Of a stretch of 64,000 bases of DNA, positions 10,120-19,090 are shown piece by piece. Location: positions 1,262,001-1,326,000 of the forward strand of contig JANQAK010000001.1 in the NCBI GenBank assembly GCA_024707075.1, read 5' to 3'. The position numbers and the translations under genes were made by a program. This stretch comes from Afipia sp. (GTDB lineage Bacteria > Pseudomonadota > Alphaproteobacteria > Rhizobiales > Xanthobacteraceae). Under the pieces are notes generated by a model, which worked only from the letters and a program-made list of their open reading frames with translations, ran no database searches and had not been told where the DNA came from. The first letter of the stretch is position 1; each line of letters opens with the position of its first letter.

Positions 10120-11357
10120 ATGGACGATGATAAAGATAAAAGCGGTGCGTTGCCGGGCGGCGATGCCGGCAAGCGGACGCCGCCGACCATCGATCTTGCC
10201 GCATCGGAGGTGACCGAGAGTCCTCGCGTGGCGGATTCTTCCGATGCGCAGGACACAGCTTCGGATCATTCCGGGCCACATGCTGAATCGTCATCTGAAT
10301 CCCGTGCCGAATCTCCCTCCGCATCACCGCCCTCCCCATCGCGAGCGTCATCGCTGCTCATCTCGGCCATCACAGGTGTCGTGGCCGCATTGCTTGTGAT
10401 CGGCGCGGCCACGCTCGCCGGCTGGCCAAAACTCCCCGCGCCGGTTTCGATCGCGCCGCTTGCGGATAATATTGCGTCGAACAAAGCAGAGATCGCCGCG
10501 CTCGGCGCGCGGGTCGCGAAAGTGGAATCGGACGCGGCGAAGCCCGCGCCGCGTCCAGTGGCCGATCCCGCACTCGCCGCACGCATCGATGCGGTGGAAA
10601 AATCCTTGACGTCGCTGCGCGGCGATCTCGCCGCCGTGCGCGGACAAAGCGAAAAAGATGGCCGCCGCACTGAGCGAAATCAAATCTGGTTTGCCGCAAG
10701 GCGTAACTGGTGCGTCGCAGGCCGCGCCGTCCGTTGATGTGTCTGCCATCGAGGAGCGCATCGGCAGGATCGAGCGCGCCACCGCGGCACTGACTGCGGC
10801 TGCTGCCGCGCCCGCTCCGGCGCCACCGCCGGCTGAAGATGCGAACGCGCGCAAGGTCGGTGCACTAATTGATCTCGATAAGGCCATGCGCCACGGCGCG
10901 CCTTATGCGCCCGCACTTGCTGCCGCGCGTGCTGTTGTCGGTGATTCCGATGCGCTTAAGGCCCTCGATCCTTTCGCGTATACCGGCATTCCCGGCGTCG
11001 ATGCGCTGTGCAAGGAATTGCTTGGGCTGCTGCCGCAACTCGCGCCGAAGCCCCAATCGCAGCCTGCGCCATCCGGTATCGTCGAGCGCCTTCAGCAAAG
11101 TTTCGCGAAGCTCGTGCGCGTTCAGCGCACCGACGCGCTGGCCGGCGGTGCTGCCGGCATTATAGCGCGCGCGACGGCCGCCGCGCAGCGCTAGCGATCT
11201 CACCGAGGCAAAGCGGGAGCTTCTGCAATTGCCGCCATCAGATCGCACCCTGGTGCAGCCCTGGATCGCGAAGGTCGATGCGCGCGACAAGGCGCTGGCG
11301 GCATCCGAGCAGTTTACGATGGACACACTGACCGCGATCTCGAAATCGGCGCGATAG
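10120..11357 (+). pseudogene. Mitofilin-like (COG4223) inner-membrane protein, interrupted by two frame changes
   Basis: Starts at the ATG at 10120 with an AGGAG upstream. The N-terminal part is acidic and Ser/Pro-rich (about residues 1-80). One TM helix follows (SLLISAITGVVAALLVIGAATLAG), then a coiled-coil region. Near 10650-10658 the reading frame moves by +1 at a run of five A. It continues MAAALSEIKS... until a TAG at 11192-11194. One base further on, a third frame resumes SDLTEAKRELLQLP and ends at 11357. The concatenated product, about 411 residues, has the length and layout of the intact mitofilin-like proteins that sit between hemD and hemY in relatives. Homologues shape cristae or intracytoplasmic membranes. 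Either a decaying gene or two indel errors. Confidence 0.75.
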
Positions 11358-11365
11358 GCAGTCTC

Positions 11366-13060
11366 ATGATCCGCATCATTCTCTTTCTGTTTCTGGTCGG
11401 CATCGTCGCGCTCGGCGCCGCCGTGATTGCGGATCAGACCGGCGACGTCACGCTGTCGTGGAGCATTTGGCGCGTCGAGACCTCGCTGCCGGTGCTCGTG
11501 CTGGCGCTGGCGCTGATCGTGCTCGCCGCGATGCTGGTCTGGGCCGTCATCCGCAGTTTCCTGAATGCGCCGGCGCGCGTCCGCAAGCTGCGCCGCGACC
11601 GCCGCCATGCCAAGGGCCGCCACGCCATCACGCAGGGGCTGATCGCGATCGGCACCGGCGATCATTTCGCCGCGCGCCGCCATGCCGATGTGGCAAAGCG
11701 GCTCGCGCATCAGGACCCGCTGGCGCTGCTGCTGCATGCGCAGACCGCGCAGCTTCATGGCGACAGCGACGGCGCACAGCGCGCGTTCCACGCCATGGCG
11801 GAACGCAAGGACACCCGGCTGCTCGGCTTGCGCGGATTGTTCGTCGAGGCGCAGCGCCGCGACGATCCGTATGCCGCCGTGGCCCTGGCGGAAGAAGCCT
11901 TGAAGACCGCGCCCGCCGCCGCATGGGCGTCGCAGGCGGTGCTTGGCTTCCGATGCAGCCAGGGTGACTGGGACGGCGCGCTGAAAATTCTCGAAAACAA
12001 TCTGGCGGCGGGGCTGATCGATCCCGCGCCCTACAAGCGCCAGCGCGGCGTGCTGCTGACGGCGCGCGCGCTCGATCTTGAGGCGCGCGACCGCGACAAG
12101 GCGCGCGCCAGCGCGATGGAGGCGGTGAAGTTCGCGCCGACGCTGGTGCCCGCCGCGACGCTCGCCGCCAAGTTCCTCAGCGAGAACAACCAGACCCGCC
12201 GCGCGATGCAGGTGATCGAGGCCGCATGGATCGCGCAGCCGCATCCCGATCTCGCGGATGCCTACGCGCATGTGCGCCTCGGCGATTCCGCGCTGAATCG
12301 TCTCGGACGCGTCGAGAAGCTCGCGGCGAAGGTGCCGGGTCATATCGAAGGCGCGCTTGCGGTGGCGCGGGCCGCCATCGACGCCGGTGAATTTCCCCGC
12401 GCGCGTGAAGCGCTTGCGCCTTTCATCGATGCGCCGACGCAGCGGGTCGCGATCCTGATGGCCGAACTTGAGCGCGCCGAACATGGCGATGGCGGCAATG
12501 CGCGCGGCTGGATGCTGCGCGCGGTGCGCGCCGCGCTCGATCCGGCATGGACGGCGGACGGTTATGTCTCGGATCGCTGGCGGCCGGTGTCGCCGGTGAC
12601 CGGACGCCTCGATGCGTTCCAGTGGCTGACGCCGGTGGCGTCGCTGCCGTCGGACAAGGCGCCGGTGCTTGAGGCTGATATTGCGGGAGATGAACCCGCG
12701 CTGCCCGCGCCGCGGGAAACGAATTCCGCTTCGAAGCCTGCCGAGACGTTATCGGTCGCGCCGGTGCTGCCTGCGCCCGCGCCATCGCAGGACAATGAGC
12801 CCGTTGTGGCCCCGGTTACGTTGCCTTCGCCGTCCACGGCCGCGTCCGTTGTCGCCGATGCGCCGCCGGTGTTCCGCCCTCGCCGCGACATCGAGAAGCC
12901 CGATGCGGGCCGGATTCCGCCGGTGATTCCCATCGTCCGGGCACCGGACGATCCGGGCGTCGCGGACGAGGTTCTGGATGTCGAATTTGACGATCCGATG
13001 AAACCGGAACAGGCCCAGGCGGGCGGCTGGAAGGGCTTTTTGTCCCGTCTTGTCAGTTGA
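11366..13060 (+). CDS. hemY: HemY-like TPR membrane protein of the heme cluster
   Basis: 564 residues. Two TM helices lie at the N-terminus (about residues 3-25 and 40-64), followed by the HemY_N basic stretch ARVRKLRRDRRHAKG. Tetratricopeptide-type helices span about 110-400, and a long Ala/Pro-rich disordered tail spans about 440-540. This is the HemY of the hemD-hemX-hemY cluster, not protoporphyrinogen oxidase. In E. coli the protein has been linked to protoheme production as a membrane scaffold. The start ATG is 9 bp after the mitofilin-like gene, so the two are co-transcribed. The linker region carries an unusually long tail, which varies in the family. Confidence 0.88.
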   Translation: MIRIILFLFLVGIVALGAAVIADQTGDVTLSWSIWRVETSLPVLVLALALIVLAAMLVWAVIRSFLNAPARVRKLRRDRRHAKGRHAITQGLIAIGTGDHFAARRHADVAKRLAHQDPLALLLHAQTAQLHGDSDGAQRAFHAMAERKDTRLLGLRGLFVEAQRRDDPYAAVALAEEALKTAPAAAWASQAVLGFRCSQGDWDGALKILENNLAAGLIDPAPYKRQRGVLLTARALDLEARDRDKARASAMEAVKFAPTLVPAATLAAKFLSENNQTRRAMQVIEAAWIAQPHPDLADAYAHVRLGDSALNRLGRVEKLAAKVPGHIEGALAVARAAIDAGEFPRAREALAPFIDAPTQRVAILMAELERAEHGDGGNARGWMLRAVRAALDPAWTADGYVSDRWRPVSPVTGRLDAFQWLTPVASLPSDKAPVLEADIAGDEPALPAPRETNSASKPAETLSVAPVLPAPAPSQDNEPVVAPVTLPSPSTAASVVADAPPVFRPRRDIEKPDAGRIPPVIPIVRAPDDPGVADEVLDVEFDDPMKPEQAQAGGWKGFLSRLVS

Positions 13061-13188
13061 TTAGGAGTTGATGGGTAGTCTGCCGCGTGGCCTGATCGCA
13101 GCCCAGAAAAGCGCCCCGCGGACGCAGCCGATGTTGCAAAGCGAGGCTCTGGCCAGTATCAGGTGCGGATATTGATTTCCCGCGTTTC

Positions 13189-13264
13189 GCCGCCTTAGCT
13201 CAGCTGGTAGAGCACCTCATTCGTAATGAGGGGGTCGTAGGTTCGAATCCTATAGGCGGCACCA
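13189..13264 (+). tRNA. tRNA-Thr (anticodon CGT)
   Basis: 76 nt with encoded CCA. Acceptor stem GCCGCCT pairs with AGGCGGC. The anticodon stem CCTCA/TGAGG encloses the loop TTCGTAA (anticodon CGT, reads ACG). The T arm has GTTCGAATCC. Stem complementarity is complete by eye. Confidence 0.97.
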
Positions 13265-13311
13265 CGGTCTTCCGGTTTGTCAGCGGCGAGAGCGTTGTTC
13301 AGGCAGCAGTG

Positions 13312-14529
13312 TCAGCCCCTCAAATCGCCTCGCGGCTGATCGCCGTTTTCCTCCTCCGACCATTTCCATCGTCCGCCGCCGGCGCGTTTTGCGGCGTAGA
13401 GCGCGCGGTCGACGCGTTCGAGCAGCCGGGATGCGGCATGCGCGGAGGGAGGCAATGTGTTTTCGGTCACGAGGATTCCAGCGCTCGCGCCGATCCGCAC
13501 CGGCAGATCCGCCACGAGGAAAGGCATCGACAGCGCCATCACCGCTTCTTTCGTCAAGGCAAGCGCCGCGTCGTGTCCGGCCTGTCCGGCCTCGACGCGC
13601 CTCACCAGCATGAATTCGTCGCCGCCGAAGCGGGCCGCCAGACCGTCGGAGCCGATGCATTCGGTCAGGCGCCTAGCGACCTGCTGAAGCAGGTTGTCGC
13701 CCATGTGATGCCCGAAGCGGTCGTTCACCGGTTTGAAATCATCGAGATCGATGGCGATGATCGCAACGTGTCCTCTTGCGTTCAGCAATGCCGACAGGAA
13801 CGCGGCGCGGTTGGGCAATCCGGTCAGGAAGTCCTGGCGGGCCTGACGCGCCAGCGCATGTTTCGCCTCCAGCCGGTCGATGAAGGCGGTGCTGAGATGA
13901 TGCGAGGCTTCCCGCAGCGTGATCCAGAACAGGACCAGCATGACGGCTCCCAGCTTGTAGGGAAATTCGGGTCGCAGAAGTCCTGCGATGACGGTCGGAG
14001 CGAGCAGCAGGGCCGCCGCCAGCAACACGATCCACGGACGAACCGCCGCGCGCGACACCATGCCGACGCAGAACGACATCGACAATCCGAACGCGATCCA
14101 TGCGCCGGGCGCATCGCCCAGCCGCAGCGCGCGGAACGAGAGCAGGCCCAGCGCGATCGAGAATGCTGCCGCGCAGATTCCGTAAATCCGTTCCCAGATG
14201 ATGACATCCCTGTCGGACAGGTCGGGAGCGTGCGTTTTGTAGCGATACAGGCTGCTCAGCCTCACCGCGGCGGTGACGAAAATCAGGCACGCGATGATCG
14301 CATATCCGGCATCGCCATCCAGGATGGCGAGCGCCACGGCACCGCAGACCGAGGTCACGCTGATCGCCATGACTTGCGGCAACGAGGTGTAAAGCAGCTC
14401 GACGAGTTCCCGGCGGATGCCCGGATTCGGGTGCGGAAAACTGAAAAAGGCGGCCGGTTTCATCGGCGCAAAATGACGCTGAATTCCTAACAAGTTGTGG
14501 TTGCGCGGCGTCAATTTGCGGGGTTCCAC
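13312..14529 (-). CDS. Membrane diguanylate cyclase (GGDEF domain)
   Basis: 405 residues. The N-terminal half (about 50-215) contains five or six hydrophobic segments forming an uncharacterised membrane sensor region. It is joined by a helical linker to a C-terminal GGDEF domain of about 160 residues. The domain start DFLTGLPNRAAFL, the IDLDDFKPVND metal site and the intact signature FGGDEF near residue 300 predict an active enzyme making c-di-GMP from two GTP. The inhibitory I-site (RxxD five residues before GGDEF) is not present; the equivalent stretch reads IGSD. There is no EAL domain. It is monocistronic, facing the tRNA-Thr gene. The activating signal cannot be deduced. Confidence 0.92.
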   Translation of the reverse strand: MEPRKLTPRNHNLLGIQRHFAPMKPAAFFSFPHPNPGIRRELVELLYTSLPQVMAISVTSVCGAVALAILDGDAGYAIIACLIFVTAAVRLSSLYRYKTHAPDLSDRDVIIWERIYGICAAAFSIALGLLSFRALRLGDAPGAWIAFGLSMSFCVGMVSRAAVRPWIVLLAAALLLAPTVIAGLLRPEFPYKLGAVMLVLFWITLREASHHLSTAFIDRLEAKHALARQARQDFLTGLPNRAAFLSALLNARGHVAIIAIDLDDFKPVNDRFGHHMGDNLLQQVARRLTECIGSDGLAARFGGDEFMLVRRVEAGQAGHDAALALTKEAVMALSMPFLVADLPVRIGASAGILVTENTLPPSAHAASRLLERVDRALYAAKRAGGGRWKWSEEENGDQPRGDLRG

Positions 14530-14610
14530 CGGCAGCCTTAAGCGCCCGTCAACAGCCTCGGGGACAATCGCGAACTGACCGGGTTCCAGCTCATCGAAGA
14601 GTTCACGGGG

Positions 14611-14700
14611 TTATCGCGAGGAGCGATTGCAGCGAAGCAAGCCAGCGTTTCTCGCCTGCAAACCGCAATGGCCGGATTGCTCCCGCTTCGCTTGGAATGA
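14611..14700. repeat. Degenerate REP-like element (family B)
   Basis: Matches family B imperfectly: gcgaggagcgattgcagcg at the left and attgctcccgcttcgcttgg at the right. It lies immediately before the P450 remnant. Confidence 0.45.
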
Positions 14701-14756
14701 TGCGGATCGTCGATCGCGCCAATGACGCGTTTGAACATTCCAATGGACTGTCCCAA

Positions 14757-14840
14757 ACGACGAGGCCGCGCGCGTGCATCGGCGCGCAGTTCGCGCTCAC
14801 CGAAGCCACGCGGATGCTGGTGAAGCTGATCGCTCGCTGA
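14757..14840 (+). pseudogene. Cytochrome P450 C-terminal remnant
   Basis: In frame with the stop at 14838-14840, the sequence encodes TRPRACIGAQFALTEATRML followed by VKLIAR. This matches the P450 heme-ligand loop and L helix (consensus GxRxCIGxxFAxxE) including the thiolate cysteine (codon 14775-14777). The rest of the about 450-residue enzyme is absent. Upstream the same frame opens at an ATG (14700) but shows no P450 similarity, and the preceding FGxG of the loop is missing. It looks like the tail of a deleted P450 next to a degenerate REP element. I cannot exclude a chance resemblance, but some 14 matching positions in order make that unlikely. Confidence 0.65.
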
Positions 14841-15082
14841 TGTTCAGGATTTTGCGGCGCGATGCGTGAGTGCGTTGCAAGCATTGCAATGCGGCGAAGT
14901 ACGCGCGAGCTCAACACCGCGCACGCGGGCTTATTCCAAAGTCTCATGACACATCGCGCAGCGCCGCGTCGAAGCGTCGCAGCGCCGCGATCATTGTTGC
15001 AAAACGCACCTGCAAGCCTTTGTCTTGCGCTCAATCAATAAGAGCCAATTCAAAAAGAATGGCTCAGGCAGGGGAGAACGCC
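14841..15082. other. Intergenic region upstream of the TRAP operon
   Basis: Presumed promoter and leader of dctPQM. No clear -35/-10 pair, hairpin terminator or small gene is visible by eye. A GGGGAG ribosome site precedes the dctP ATG at 15083. Confidence 0.4.
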
Positions 15083-16231
15083 ATGACGAAACGACACAAA
15101 GACACTTCCAAGAATACACCTACGACTCGCCGCCGCTTCCTGAAAGTGGCGGCCGCGGGCGCTGCCGCCACGGCGGTCGCAGCACCGGCCGCGCTTGCGC
15201 AGTCGGGTCCGGTCAACATGCGCTTCCAGAGCACATGGCCGGCGAAGGACATCTTCCACGAATACGCGCTCGACTACGCCAAGAAGGTCAACGACATGAC
15301 CGGCGGCGATCTCAAGATCGAAGTGCTGCCGGCGGGCGCGGTGGTGCCGGCCTTCCAGTTGCTCGAAGCGGTGTCCAAGGGCACGCTCGACGGCGGCCAC
15401 GGCGTGCTCGCCTATCACTACGGCAAGAGCAATGCGCTGGCGCTGTGGGGCTCCGGCCCGGCCTACGCGATGGACGCCAACATGCTGCTGGCCTGGCACA
15501 AGTACGGCGGCGGCAAGCAGCTTCTGGAGAAGCTCTACAAGTCGATCGGCGCCAACGTCGTCTCGTTCCCGTACGGGCCGATGCCGTCGCAGCCGCTCGG
15601 CTGGTTCAAGAAGCCGGTGCAGAAGGCCGACGATCTCAAGGGCATCAAGTTCCGCACCGTCGGCATCTCCATTGACGTGTTCAGCGGCATGGGTGCCGCG
15701 GTCAACGCGCTGCCCGGCGGCGAAATCGTCTCGGCGATGGACCGCGGCCTGCTCGACGCCGCGGAATTCAACAACGCCTCGTCGGATCGCGTGCTCGGCT
15801 TCCCGGATGTGTCCAAGGTCTGCATGTTGCAGAGCTTCCACCAGAACGCCGAACAGTTCGAGATCATGTTCAACAAGACCAAGTATGACGCGCTGCCCGA
15901 GAAGATGCGCGCCATTCTCGACAATGCGGCCGAAGCGGCCGGTCAGGACATGGCCTGGAAGGCGATCGACCGCTATTCCAAGGACTACGAGGAAATGCAG
16001 TCCAAGGACAAGGTGAAGTTCTACAAGACGCCGGATTCGGTGCTGCAAAAGCAGCTCGAGATCTACGACGAGGTTGTCACCAAGAAGTCCTCCGATCCGC
16101 TGTTCAAGGAGATCGTCGACTCGCAGATGGCTTTCGCCAAGCGCGCGACCCAGTGGGAGCAGGACACGATCACCAACCGGCGCATGGCGTACAACCACTA
16201 CTTCGGGCCGAACGCCAAGAAGAAGACCTGA
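15083..16231 (+). CDS. dctP: TRAP transporter periplasmic substrate-binding protein (DctP family)
   Basis: 382 residues from the ATG at 15083 (MTKRHKDT), chosen for its GGGGAG site and for placing the twin-arginine signal TTRRRFLKVAAAGAAATAVA near the N-terminus. Cleavage is likely after ALAQS. Tat export implies folding in the cytoplasm, as seen for dimeric members of this branch. The mature part has the DctP domain, with the binding-site arginine region KGIKFRTVGISIDVFSGMGA. Sequence and partner subunits suggest the mannitol/chloroaromatic branch (COG4663), but the ligand is unknown; organic acids are typical. First gene of a three-gene operon with dctQ and dctM. Confidence 0.92.
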   Translation: MTKRHKDTSKNTPTTRRRFLKVAAAGAAATAVAAPAALAQSGPVNMRFQSTWPAKDIFHEYALDYAKKVNDMTGGDLKIEVLPAGAVVPAFQLLEAVSKGTLDGGHGVLAYHYGKSNALALWGSGPAYAMDANMLLAWHKYGGGKQLLEKLYKSIGANVVSFPYGPMPSQPLGWFKKPVQKADDLKGIKFRTVGISIDVFSGMGAAVNALPGGEIVSAMDRGLLDAAEFNNASSDRVLGFPDVSKVCMLQSFHQNAEQFEIMFNKTKYDALPEKMRAILDNAAEAAGQDMAWKAIDRYSKDYEEMQSKDKVKFYKTPDSVLQKQLEIYDEVVTKKSSDPLFKEIVDSQMAFAKRATQWEQDTITNRRMAYNHYFGPNAKKKT

Positions 16232-16354
16232 CGCAATCATCAGCACGAGCGAGGCATCATCCGGGATGACAATCCCGGATGATGCTTTGTATCGTTTCTG
16301 GAATTGCCGGACCTCTTCATAACAAGACCTACTTCATCACAAGCGGCGGCTCCC

Positions 16355-17023
16355 ATGAACGCGCAACGTGTTCTGCACACCATCGACGGCATCAGTACGT
16401 GGACCGGCAAGGCCGCGGCGTGGCTGATCATCGGACTGATGACCTTGGTCTGCGCGGAAGTGTTCAAGCGCTACATTCTCAACATGCCGACGGCGTGGAT
16501 CTTCGACGCCTCCAACATGATGTACGGCACGCTGTTCATGATTGCGGGCGCTTACACGCTGGCGCAGAACGGCCATGTGCGCGGCGACTTTCTCTACAGT
16601 TCGATGAAGCCGCGCCGGCAGGCGTCGCTCGATCTGGTGCTCTACATCGTGTTCTTCCTGCCCGGCATCGCCGCGCTGGTTTACGCGGGCTGGGAATATG
16701 CCTCCGACTCATGGCGCATCAACGAGCATTCCAACGTCACCGCCGACGGGCCGCCGGTGTGGCAATTCAAGTTCATGATTCCGCTGGCGGGCGGGCTGCT
16801 GCTGTTGCAGGGCGCGGCTGAAATCATGCGCTGTATCATTTGTCTGCGGACCGGCGCGTGGCCGAGCCGCCTCAAGGATGTGTCCGAGATCGATGTGGTC
16901 GAGGAGCAACTCGCCAACAGCGAATATGTCGACGAGGAATCGCGCAAGATCGCCATCGCGCATGCGCAGGACATCGAGGAAAGCGCGCGTCAGCGCGGCA
17001 TGGGCGGAGACCTGTTGAAATGA
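16355..17023 (+). CDS. dctQ: TRAP transporter small permease (DctQ)
   Basis: 222 residues from the ATG at 16355 (MNAQRVLHTIDG), with about 123 bp between it and dctP. Four membrane helices are visible, roughly at residues 18-40, 48-70, 89-110 and 140-162, as in DctQ proteins. A charged C-terminal tail of about 50 residues is longer than usual. It forms the membrane complex with DctM that imports the substrate with a Na+ or H+ gradient. The last codons overlap the dctM start (ATGA at 17020-17023), indicating translational coupling. Confidence 0.9.
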   Translation: MNAQRVLHTIDGISTWTGKAAAWLIIGLMTLVCAEVFKRYILNMPTAWIFDASNMMYGTLFMIAGAYTLAQNGHVRGDFLYSSMKPRRQASLDLVLYIVFFLPGIAALVYAGWEYASDSWRINEHSNVTADGPPVWQFKFMIPLAGGLLLLQGAAEIMRCIICLRTGAWPSRLKDVSEIDVVEEQLANSEYVDEESRKIAIAHAQDIEESARQRGMGGDLLK

Positions 17024-18879
17024 GCGATCCCGCACTCGGCCTCCTGATGCTCGGCCTGATCGTGGTCGTCATCATCATGGGTTTCCCCACGGCCTTCACG
17101 CTGATGGGGCTTGGCATGTTCTTCGGCCTGTTCGCCTATCACAGGACCGGAGAGTCGTGGGCCGACAACCACATCTTCGACCTGATGGTCCAGCGCACCT
17201 ACGGCGCGATGACCAACGACGTTCTGATCTCCATCCCGCTGTTCGTCCTGATGGGTTACGTGATGGAACGCGGCGCGCTGGTGGACAAGATGTTCTACTC
17301 GATCCAGCTCGCGTTCCGCCGTGTGCCGGCGTCGCTGGCGGTGGCGACGCTGATCGTCTGCACCTTCTGGGGCATTGCCTCGGGTCTGGTCGGCGCGGTC
17401 GTGGTGCTGATGGGCGTGATCGCGTTCAACCCGATGCTGAAAGCGGGCTACGACGTCAAGCTCGCGGCCGGCGTCATCACCGCCGGCGGCACGCTGGGCA
17501 TCCTGATTCCGCCGTCGGTCATGATCATCGTCTATGCGGCGGTGGCCGGTCAGTCGGTGGTGAAGCTCTATGCCGCGGCGATGTTCCCCGGTTTCTTCCT
17601 GGCGTTCCTGTATCTGGTCTACATCATCGGCTGGGCGCTGCTGAATCCGAAGATCGCGCCGAAACTTCCAGAGAGCGAAACGCGCGTGCCGGTGCGGCCG
17701 TGGATCGCCGAGTTGCAGCAGGCCTATTCAAGCCGGATGCTGCCGGCGCTGCTGACCGCGGCGGTCTCGCCCGCGCGGGCCATGGCGATCACCGCCGACG
17801 ACGTGCGCGTCAGTTACAGCATGCTGCTCAAGAATCTCGGCTACGTGCTGGTGCCGCTGGTGCTGACAGTGGCCACGTTGTGGGCGGCGTGGTGGTACGT
17901 GGTGATTCACCAGCAGCCGGATGCGCCTGCGCCATCGGCGGCGATATCCCAGCAGCTCGGCGCGGCATCGCAGTCGGCGGAGCCTGCGGAGGAAAAGGTG
18001 CAGGAACTCGGCAGCGTCACCGCTGACGAGACAAAGAGCGAGCCGGAAACCTTGCAGGAAATGGGCAACGCCGAACTGCGCGGGCAGGGCTCGGCCGCGC
18101 CTGCGGAGGCCGGACCGCCGCCGGCGTTCTATACCTACTTCGCCTTCACCTGCGGAATCTTCGGACTGATCCTGCTCTATTACTACTGGACCATGGGCGC
18201 GGAGCAGTTCGAAGTCTTGCGTCTGCTGATCTCGTCGGTGATGCCGCTCGGCATTCTCACCGCCGTGGTGCTGGCGGTGATCCTGCTCGGCATCACGACC
18301 GCGACGGAATCCGCCGCGGTCGGTGCGGCGGGCGCGTTCCTTCTCGCGTTTCAGGCGCGGACTCTCGACTGGAAGCGCACCAAGGAAGCGGTATTCCTGA
18401 CGGCGAAGACCACCTCGATGGTGTGCTGGCTGTTCGTCGGCTCGGCGCTGTTCTCGGCGGTGTTCGCGATCCTCGGCGGTCAGGCCTTGCTGGAAAGCTG
18501 GGTGCTGTCGCTGAATCTGACGCCGGTGCAGTTCATGATCCTGTCGCAGGCGATCATCTTCGTGCTCGGCTGGCCGCTGGAATGGACCGAGATCATCGTG
18601 ATCTTCGTGCCGATCTTCCTGCCGATGCTGAAACATTTCGGCATCGACCCCATCCTGTGGGGCGTGCTGGTGTTCGTCAACTTGCAGGCGGCGTTCCTGT
18701 CGCCGCCGGTGGCAATGTCGGCGTTCTATCTGAAAGGCGTGGCGCCTGCGCATGTCACGCTCAACCAGATTTTCGGCGGCATGATGCCCTACATGCTGAT
18801 CGTCATCGTCTGCATGGTGCTGATGTATATCTGGCCCGGCATGACGCTGTGGCTGCCGAACTATCTGTATGGCAATTGA
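17020..18879 (+). CDS. dctM: TRAP transporter large permease (DctM), with an extended central linker
   Basis: 619 residues, against about 430 for standard DctM. The N-terminal half (MSDPALGLLMLGLIVVVIIM... to about residue 220) and the C-terminal half (about 385-619) carry the paired transport repeats; ITAGGTLGILIPPSVMIIVYA is the conserved hairpin loop. Between them lie about 150 residues containing an extra hydrophobic helix (YVLVPLVLTVATLWAAWWYV), an acidic Gln/Glu/Ala-rich stretch of about 70 residues, and another helix (FYTYFAFTCGIFGLILLYYY). The start codon overlaps the dctQ stop. Long DctM forms occur in related genomes; the purpose of the insert is unknown. Confidence 0.9.
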   Translation: MSDPALGLLMLGLIVVVIIMGFPTAFTLMGLGMFFGLFAYHRTGESWADNHIFDLMVQRTYGAMTNDVLISIPLFVLMGYVMERGALVDKMFYSIQLAFRRVPASLAVATLIVCTFWGIASGLVGAVVVLMGVIAFNPMLKAGYDVKLAAGVITAGGTLGILIPPSVMIIVYAAVAGQSVVKLYAAAMFPGFFLAFLYLVYIIGWALLNPKIAPKLPESETRVPVRPWIAELQQAYSSRMLPALLTAAVSPARAMAITADDVRVSYSMLLKNLGYVLVPLVLTVATLWAAWWYVVIHQQPDAPAPSAAISQQLGAASQSAEPAEEKVQELGSVTADETKSEPETLQEMGNAELRGQGSAAPAEAGPPPAFYTYFAFTCGIFGLILLYYYWTMGAEQFEVLRLLISSVMPLGILTAVVLAVILLGITTATESAAVGAAGAFLLAFQARTLDWKRTKEAVFLTAKTTSMVCWLFVGSALFSAVFAILGGQALLESWVLSLNLTPVQFMILSQAIIFVLGWPLEWTEIIVIFVPIFLPMLKHFGIDPILWGVLVFVNLQAAFLSPPVAMSAFYLKGVAPAHVTLNQIFGGMMPYMLIVIVCMVLMYIWPGMTLWLPNYLYGN

Positions 18880-18893
18880 GGCACGAGAGACCG

Positions 18894-19018
18894 GGCCTCA
18901 TGGTGAGGAGGCGCTTCTTCAGCGCCGTCTCGAACCATGAGGCGGACAAGGGATGATCGGTTTCACCTTCATCCTTCGAGACGCGCGCCATAGCGGGGGC
19001 GCTCCTCAGGATGAGGGC
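18894..19018. repeat. REP-like elements (family C) after dctM
   Basis: Two adjacent inverted repeats. The first is gcctcatggtgaggagg... with ...tctcgaaccatgaggc (18894-18943). The second is tcatccttcgagacgcgcg... with ...gcgctcctcaggatga (18968-19017). A likely transcription boundary for the TRAP operon. Confidence 0.7.
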
Positions 19019-19090
19019 CGGGTGGGCGCTGCTGCCTTTTAATGCTCCTGCCTCCCTTGGACGCAGGAGCATTCTCCCTAAGTAGGGGAC

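Noticed and set aside
10640-10670. Programmed ribosomal frameshift in the mitofilin-like gene
   Set aside because: The shift needed is +1 at a short A5 run with no slippery heptamer or following structure, and a second unrelated shift occurs in the same gene; mutation or sequencing error is simpler.
13189-13264. tRNA-Thr as an integration site of a mobile element
   Set aside because: No integrase nearby, and no repeat of the tRNA 3' end was noticed in the flanking DNA; neighbours are ordinary chromosomal genes.
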